Source: a virus | Virus record (IMG/VR): IMGVR_UViG_3300005841_000609 | Coordinates: 1 to 26,399 of that record | Reading direction: 5' to 3' (one strand) | DNA length: 26,399 nt | Shown: positions 22,625-26,399 of the stretch, piece by piece | Layout: each line of letters starts with the position of its first letter | Numbering within the stretch: the first letter of the stretch is position 1 | Position numbers and translations under genes: made by a program | The notes under the pieces: generated by a model | What the model was told of the DNA's origin: nothing | Seen by the model: the letters and a program-made list of their open reading frames with translations, nothing else | Databases searched by the model: none

Positions 22625-22823
22625 GATTGAGAAAGTAGTCGAACACATTCATGAAAAGCTGTACTGGTATTTTGATAACATGCCAGAAGCAAACAAAGAA
22701 CTTATTCGTAAAATCATCGAAGAACTCCTAACCTACTATGAACAAACTCAAACTCCAGGAACTCCTAGCCAAAGCGAAAGCAAACCACCAGCTGAGGAAC
22801 TCCGCAATCCCTACGACGAGTAA
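22605..22823 (+). CDS. Unknown 72-aa helical protein in a nested overlap
   Basis: ATG 22605 has a strong AAGGAGG upstream and overlaps the end of the 369-aa gene by 20 bases. The helical part (LEIEKVVEHIHEKLYWYFDN...LIRKIIEELLTYYEQ) is followed by a Pro/Ser-rich tail and an acidic end. Its last 86 bases are also read by the helicase gene in another frame. It could be a small helicase or polymerase partner, by position only. Confidence 0.65.
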   Translation: MELPQLEIEKVVEHIHEKLYWYFDNMPEANKELIRKIIEELLTYYEQTQTPGTPSQSESKPPAEELRNPYDE

Positions 22824-24531
22824 TTCTGGACTAAATGGCCACATTCCGGCCCCCGGTCTCACAACCCAAATAACTCGGCATGTTCTAACTGCTGATTCTT
22901 CATTCCACAAAACCATTCCAGGATTTGAATACAATGAACGGCAAATGGAAGCGATTGAACTCGCCATGCGTGCGAAGTCATTTAACCTTATCGGAGCGGC
23001 TGGTACAGGCAAGACAACGACAACTAGAGAAGTTATCGGGCAACTGGTTAAACTTCCACACATTAGTCCGCTCCAAGAATCCACGAAGTGGCTCAGTAAA
23101 GAATCACCTGGCATCGTTGTCATTAGCTTCACTAACAAAGCTGTTAACAATCTCAAAAAGTTCCTTCCAGAAGAACTAAAACGACACTGCCTCACATATC
23201 ACAAACTCCTCCAATACGAGCCAGTAATCTATGAACTCGAACCAGGAAATCCAGCAGGAAAGAAAACAATGCGCTTTGAACCATCGTTCACTGCGTCTAA
23301 CCCTTTACCTCATATTTCTTGTATCATTGTGGAAGAGTCCTCAATGGTCGCTTCTGAACTCCACGATGTTCTACTCGATGCTTTGCCTAATCCTGCTGCT
23401 ACTCAATTTATTTTCCTGGGTGATCTTAACCAACTTCCTCCAATTTTTGGCCCTAGCATTCTAGGATTCAAACTTCTTCAACTTCAAACGGTGGAACTTA
23501 CCCATGTGTATCGTCAAGCCCTTGAAAGTCCGATCATTACACTTGCCCACAAAATCAGGGAGGGTAGAGGTTTTTCTGACTCGCGTGGGAGAAATTCATT
23601 GTCGATTGAAGGTTTCGTCGACGATCGAGGAGAACATGGAAAGGTCACAATCCACCCATGGAAAAAGAAACAAGAAAGTGGCAATGCGTGCAAGGTAGCA
23701 CAGTTGTTTCTGATTAAGTTGATTCAATCAGGAAAATACAATGTCGACGAAGATATCATCCTTTGTCCGTTCAATAAATCCTTTGGAACTCTTGAACTCA
23801 ATAAATCAATTGCAGACTATCTCGGGAAGCAGCGAGATGCTGAAGTGTTTGAAGTTATTGCACGCTACCAAAAATCATATTGGGCGGTTGGAGACAGAGT
23901 GCTTGTTGATCGAATGGAGGCTAAAATCACGAAGATCGAAGCTACTCCAGGCTATTCTGGTCCGATACCAGAAAGATCTTCAAAGACTCTTGATCGCTGG
24001 GGCCGTGATGCAGAATCTTATAAACCAGGAGATGAACTGAGTGCAGTAGATGCACACAATATTCTGGATTCTCTAGTTGTAGGAGGAAATGGTGATGGAG
24101 AAGAACAAACTAGGAATAGTGCAAGTCACACCATTACGATTGAGTTTATTGACACTGGAGCTAGTCGGTCCTTTTCAGACGCGGGAAACATTAACCAGAT
24201 GCTTTTCTCGTATGTTCTCACAGTACATAAAGCTCAAGGCTCCGAGTGGAAGCGAGTATTCATACTTCTCCATTATTCACACAACTCAATGCTATCTCGC
24301 GAACTCCTTTATACTGCAGTTACCAGAGCGAGGCAAGAGCTATTCATCATTTGCGAGCCAGATAAGGGAGAAATCTATAATTCGATTACACGAGCAGCTA
24401 AAAGTCCTGAAATCCATGGAGTAACTTTGCAAGAGAAAGCACAATACTTCCTGAGAAAGAAGGAAACAATGGTCAAGAAAGGCCGAGTGAGTAAGTCTGA
24501 TCAAGAAGAACTGGAGTATGAAGATGCTTAA
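22738..24531 (+). CDS. SF1 DNA helicase, Dda/RecD2-like
   Basis: A 597-aa ATP-driven helicase of superfamily 1B. Motifs in order: Q-motif FEYNERQMEAIELAM (63-77), Walker A GAAGTGKTT (86-94), motif Ia IVVISFTNKAV, motif II IIVEESSMV (196-204), motif III FLGDLNQLPP (226-235), motif IV ELTHVYRQ, motif V LTVHKAQGSEW, motif VI LLYTAVTRAR. Motif II has Glu-Glu where most relatives have Asp-Glu. A ~150-residue insert between IV and V includes an SH3-like segment (YWAVGDRVLVDRMEAKI), as in RecD2/Dda. The first 60 residues, partly read over the previous gene, are polar and may be dispensable. Probable role: replication fork or recombination. It is cotranscribed with its neighbours; the ribosome-binding site is weak. 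Confidence 0.9.
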   Translation: MNKLKLQELLAKAKANHQLRNSAIPTTSNSGLNGHIPAPGLTTQITRHVLTADSSFHKTIPGFEYNERQMEAIELAMRAKSFNLIGAAGTGKTTTTREVIGQLVKLPHISPLQESTKWLSKESPGIVVISFTNKAVNNLKKFLPEELKRHCLTYHKLLQYEPVIYELEPGNPAGKKTMRFEPSFTASNPLPHISCIIVEESSMVASELHDVLLDALPNPAATQFIFLGDLNQLPPIFGPSILGFKLLQLQTVELTHVYRQALESPIITLAHKIREGRGFSDSRGRNSLSIEGFVDDRGEHGKVTIHPWKKKQESGNACKVAQLFLIKLIQSGKYNVDEDIILCPFNKSFGTLELNKSIADYLGKQRDAEVFEVIARYQKSYWAVGDRVLVDRMEAKITKIEATPGYSGPIPERSSKTLDRWGRDAESYKPGDELSAVDAHNILDSLVVGGNGDGEEQTRNSASHTITIEFIDTGASRSFSDAGNINQMLFSYVLTVHKAQGSEWKRVFILLHYSHNSMLSRELLYTAVTRARQELFIICEPDKGEIYNSITRAAKSPEIHGVTLQEKAQYFLRKKETMVKKGRVSKSDQEELEYEDA

Positions 24532-24625
24532 TAATGTGTGGAAATGGGTTGAAAAAGTCTTGGCTAGGTTTGATGACTACCAAATTCCAAGACCAATGCC
24601 ACTTGATGGAAAGGATAGAACATGA
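24524..24625 (+). CDS. Very small 33-aa protein
   Basis: ATG 24524 with GGAG 7 bases upstream; overlaps the helicase stop by 8 bases and ends in an ATGA overlap with the next gene. Amphipathic N-terminal helix (LNNVWKWVEKVLARF) then a Pro-rich tail. Coding status rests on tight coupling and the ribosome-binding site. No function recognised. Confidence 0.5.
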   Translation: MLNNVWKWVEKVLARFDDYQIPRPMPLDGKDRT

Positions 24626-24840
24626 CACTCCGAACTGATGAACCAAGTGAAACAGAACTACTAAGGATCGAAGCCATGGCCTACATTAATTCTGCCCCAA
24701 ATAATCGAGAGCGTGAATTGCGAAAGAGAGAAGCACACGGAATGCTCTACGGTTCTGGATATGATGTAAGTCTCTTTGACTATCTGAAAGCAGAAGCAGA
24801 AGGAAGAGCTAACCCCCTTGACACAGGCTCAAAGGCGTGA
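24622..24840 (+). CDS. Unknown 72-aa protein
   Basis: ATG 24622 with AAGGA upstream. Charged helical protein (ETELLRIEAMAYINSAPNNRERELRKREAHGM) with a small hydrophobic centre and a polar end. Small enough to be a host-directed early protein, but nothing in the sequence shows a partner. Confidence 0.65.
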   Translation: MTLRTDEPSETELLRIEAMAYINSAPNNRERELRKREAHGMLYGSGYDVSLFDYLKAEAEGRANPLDTGSKA

Positions 24841-24903
24841 GAGACTACACATTCCCTCAATTCAGAGGGCTTTGCAAAACCCTAACCCTTTACAGGCAAA
24901 AAC

Positions 24904-25602
24904 ATGACACAAGCGGTATCTACCAAGTTCAATTTCAAGGCACGCAAGATTGAAGAAGAAGGAAAGGAGATCGGCAAGACTAAGAAACAACCTCCTTTGA
25001 CCGTTGCACTTCCGCAACCAACTGTCGAAGAAATGGTTGCTTATCTTCAGCGTCCTGATCACACTGTCAAGGCAACGAAGAAGATTGAAGGCAAGGATGT
25101 AGAAGTTGATGAAGTTGTTGTTGACAAGGTCAAGCAACTCATTGTCGATGCAATTCAAGAAATCGTCCGAGACCAAGCCAAGGGCCAGCTGGATGAACTG
25201 ATTGATTCTTTCGGTGCAGACGAAACCAAAGTCCTCACTGCAGAATCGATTGACTATGACAAGCTGAGTCTTGAATTCATTGCCAATCTGCCGCCTGCTC
25301 AACGTGGCGCACGTGCAATTCCTGAAGAAGATTGGAAAGCATTCTTCCAGGATTACATGCAAGTCATGGTTGCAGCTACTGGTAAGCCTGAAATGAAGAT
25401 TAAGAACCATCTTGATCTGTTCCAAAAGCCCACGAAGGCAAAGCAAAACAAGGAAGCTCTGGCTGTTCTGGTCGATCAGTTGAATGTGTATATGACTGCG
25501 ACTCAGAATCTGGATGACACTGCAGAATGTGTGCAACGTTTGCAGAACAAATTCCAGAAGTGGATCGACGAAGATGCCAAGCTGGATGTGAGCGCTCTGT
25601 AA
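24904..25602 (+). CDS. Unknown acidic protein, 232 aa
   Basis: Lysine-rich N-terminus (FKARKIEEEGKEIGKTKKQPP) followed by helical acidic segments (VVVDKVKQLIVDAIQEIVRDQ, LDELIDSFGADETKVLT), a W-K-centred helix (PEEDWKAFFQDYMQVMV) and a coiled C-terminal helix ending DVSAL. Codon choice (AAG, CTG, GTC, GAC favoured) differs from neighbours and suggests high expression. Its ribosome-binding site is weak (CAGG). The pattern has parallels with the 203-aa gene at 18368 and may be a distant paralog. A DNA- or protein-binding role is possible. No family recognised with confidence. Confidence 0.75.
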   Translation: MTQAVSTKFNFKARKIEEEGKEIGKTKKQPPLTVALPQPTVEEMVAYLQRPDHTVKATKKIEGKDVEVDEVVVDKVKQLIVDAIQEIVRDQAKGQLDELIDSFGADETKVLTAESIDYDKLSLEFIANLPPAQRGARAIPEEDWKAFFQDYMQVMVAATGKPEMKIKNHLDLFQKPTKAKQNKEALAVLVDQLNVYMTATQNLDDTAECVQRLQNKFQKWIDEDAKLDVSAL

Positions 25603-25721
25603 TTGGGTTGTGCTTCAACCGTGAACAGTCGGTACGTTAAGACAGGTTAGCTGAACTGAGCTGCACAATCGAACTTCCTGAGCATGAAGTAAAAAGGCTC
25701 ACTAATTCCTAGGAGTAAACA

Positions 25722-25934
25722 ATGTCGGAAATCATGGGAAGTGCAGCTCGTATGGGTTGTGAAAATCAAGCTCAAACGAACAATCCTGATCTAACTCTTC
25801 GTGAGGAGCTTGCAAATGATCGGGAGAAGCTGATTCAAGGGCTGAAAGAGTACGATGCACTTTGTGCTAAGTTGAGCTCCGATATGCTAGACATGAAGAT
25901 GTCTGAGTGGCGTAAACTGAACCGATTCATCTAG
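25722..25934 (+). CDS. Unknown 70-aa protein
   Basis: AGGAG precedes ATG 25722 after a 119-base leader that holds only a short GGTTG/CAACC hairpin (25606-25620) and no clear tRNA. The protein is helical and charged (LREELANDREKLIQGLKEYDALCAKLSSDML). No domain recognised. Confidence 0.65.
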   Translation: MSEIMGSAARMGCENQAQTNNPDLTLREELANDREKLIQGLKEYDALCAKLSSDMLDMKMSEWRKLNRFI

Positions 25935-25944
25935 GAGTGAATAC

Positions 25945-26193
25945 ATGATTGAACCCACAGTTGGTCGAGTTGTTTGGTTCCAGGTTAGTTCAGATGCAAA
26001 GGAGCTTCCTGCAATGGTGGTTGTTGTTAAGGAACCAAATATTGTCGATCTGGTTGTCTTTGGTGAACAAGGACTGCCAGTGACATATGAACCAGATGTT
26101 CCTCTGATGCAAGAAGAAAGTGATCCAAGTCATTTTACGACGAGGTACTGTCGGTGGATGCCGTATCAGATTGAAGCGGCAAAGAAAGAATAG
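25945..26193 (+). CDS. Widespread small phage protein, 82 aa
   Basis: MIEPTVGRVVWFQ...LPAMVVVVKEPNIVDLVVFGEQG...VPLMQEE...RYCRWMPYQIEAAKKE matches a common small phage family of unknown function: the opening PTVGRVVWF, the hydrophobic beta core, and the closing WMPYQ. AGGAG upstream of ATG 25945 and an 11-base gap to the previous gene. The family has no known role. Confidence 0.8.
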   Translation: MIEPTVGRVVWFQVSSDAKELPAMVVVVKEPNIVDLVVFGEQGLPVTYEPDVPLMQEESDPSHFTTRYCRWMPYQIEAAKKE

Positions 26194-26204
26194 ATTTGGT
26201 CCCG

Positions 26205-26270
26205 CACTGCAGTGTAAGATGACCGACGTTCTGGTAGGCAGCGTTAAGTCTACCTAATTTTATTAAACTC
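26205..26270 (+). terminator. Probable terminator, with a small palindrome before it
   Basis: GGTAGGC (26233-26239) pairs with GTCTACC (26248-26254) over 7 bp with one G-T around an 8-base loop, and TAATTTTATT follows, so weak Rho-independent termination is plausible. CACTGCAGTG (26205-26214) is an exact 10-base palindrome just upstream. Together they separate the 82-aa gene from the HNH gene. Confidence 0.45.
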
Positions 26271-26399
26271 ATGACACCCTGTATAATCTCCCACTCTGGC
26301 AGAATTACGTATAAAACAGTAGACGGTGAAAGACACACCGCATACCGAGTTGTATATTGTGAGTTTAATAAAGTTTCGATTGAATCTATCAAAGGAAAA
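26271..26399 (+). CDS. HNH endonuclease, N-terminal part (cut by right edge)
   Basis: Open to the window end: 43 codons from ATG 26271. The segment GRITYKTVDGERHTAYRVVY followed by a polar stretch is the N-terminal beta-hairpin plus AHRVVYE-like helix common in small phage HNH homing-type nucleases; the catalytic His-Asn-His part should lie just beyond the edge. The ribosome-binding site is weak. It follows the probable terminator, as stand-alone HNH genes often do. The family call rests on this short segment only. Confidence 0.55.
   Translation, partial: MTPCIISHSGRITYKTVDGERHTAYRVVYCEFNKVSIESIKGK

Noticed and set aside
25603-25721. tRNA or structured RNA in the 119-base leader
   Set aside because: Only a CGAAC-like fragment and a 5-bp hairpin are seen; no cloverleaf can be built.

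Overview
The window is part of a tailed double-stranded DNA phage genome. It reads as a podovirus-type (short-tailed) phage: the structural block has terminase, portal, scaffold, a capsid protein of apparent SU10/DUF5309 type, a head-tail adaptor-like protein, a nozzle-like protein, a beta-helix tailspike and large internal/ejection-type proteins, with no tape-measure plus long-tail-tube arrangement. The host is probably a Gram-negative bacterium, because there is a lipobox lipoprotein, strong AGGAG ribosome-binding sites and consensus TTATCCACA DnaA boxes. The species cannot be named from the sequence. No integrase, repressor gene, tRNA or CRISPR array was seen.

Left arm (1 to 17815, minus strand, transcribed right to left). 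In transcription order: small terminase, large terminase, portal, an 89-aa protein, a Q/N-rich scaffold-like protein, the major capsid protein, three small virion-region proteins (57, 113 and 163 aa), a head-tail adaptor-like protein, a beta-helix tailspike, a nozzle/stabilisation-like protein, a 188-aa fiber-like protein, a 650-aa Gly-rich protein ending in the GTSDSIPA...GEYVIPA motif, a soluble lytic transglycosylase, a 571-aa helical virion protein, and the N-terminal 524 residues of a larger virion protein that runs off the left edge. Gaps are mostly 0 to 35 bases, as in one late operon.

Divergent control region (17816 to 18367). Two perfect DnaA boxes one helical turn apart, a C/G-run block and an AT-rich stretch form a plausible replication origin. 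To its right lie an extended -10 sigma70-like promoter, a 36-aa leader ORF, a hairpin, and a second extended -10 promoter buried in a perfect 7-bp inverted repeat that looks like an operator.

Right arm (18368 to 26399, plus strand). This looks like an early/middle region: a 203-aa and a 232-aa unknown protein (possible distant relatives of each other), a SprT-like zinc metallopeptidase followed by a separate Cys-rich mini-protein, a run of small overlapping genes including a membrane peptide and a lipoprotein nested out of frame, a 369-aa unknown protein, an SF1 Dda/RecD2-like helicase, several small phage proteins, and the start of an HNH endonuclease cut by the right edge. A roughly 380-base gene-free region (19224 to 19602) has a pyrimidine-rich left half and purine-rich right half, matching inverted ends, and a 13-bp stem near its centre. 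No DNA or RNA polymerase gene is present here, so host DnaA plus a phage helicase starting replication is a plausible reading, but it is inference.
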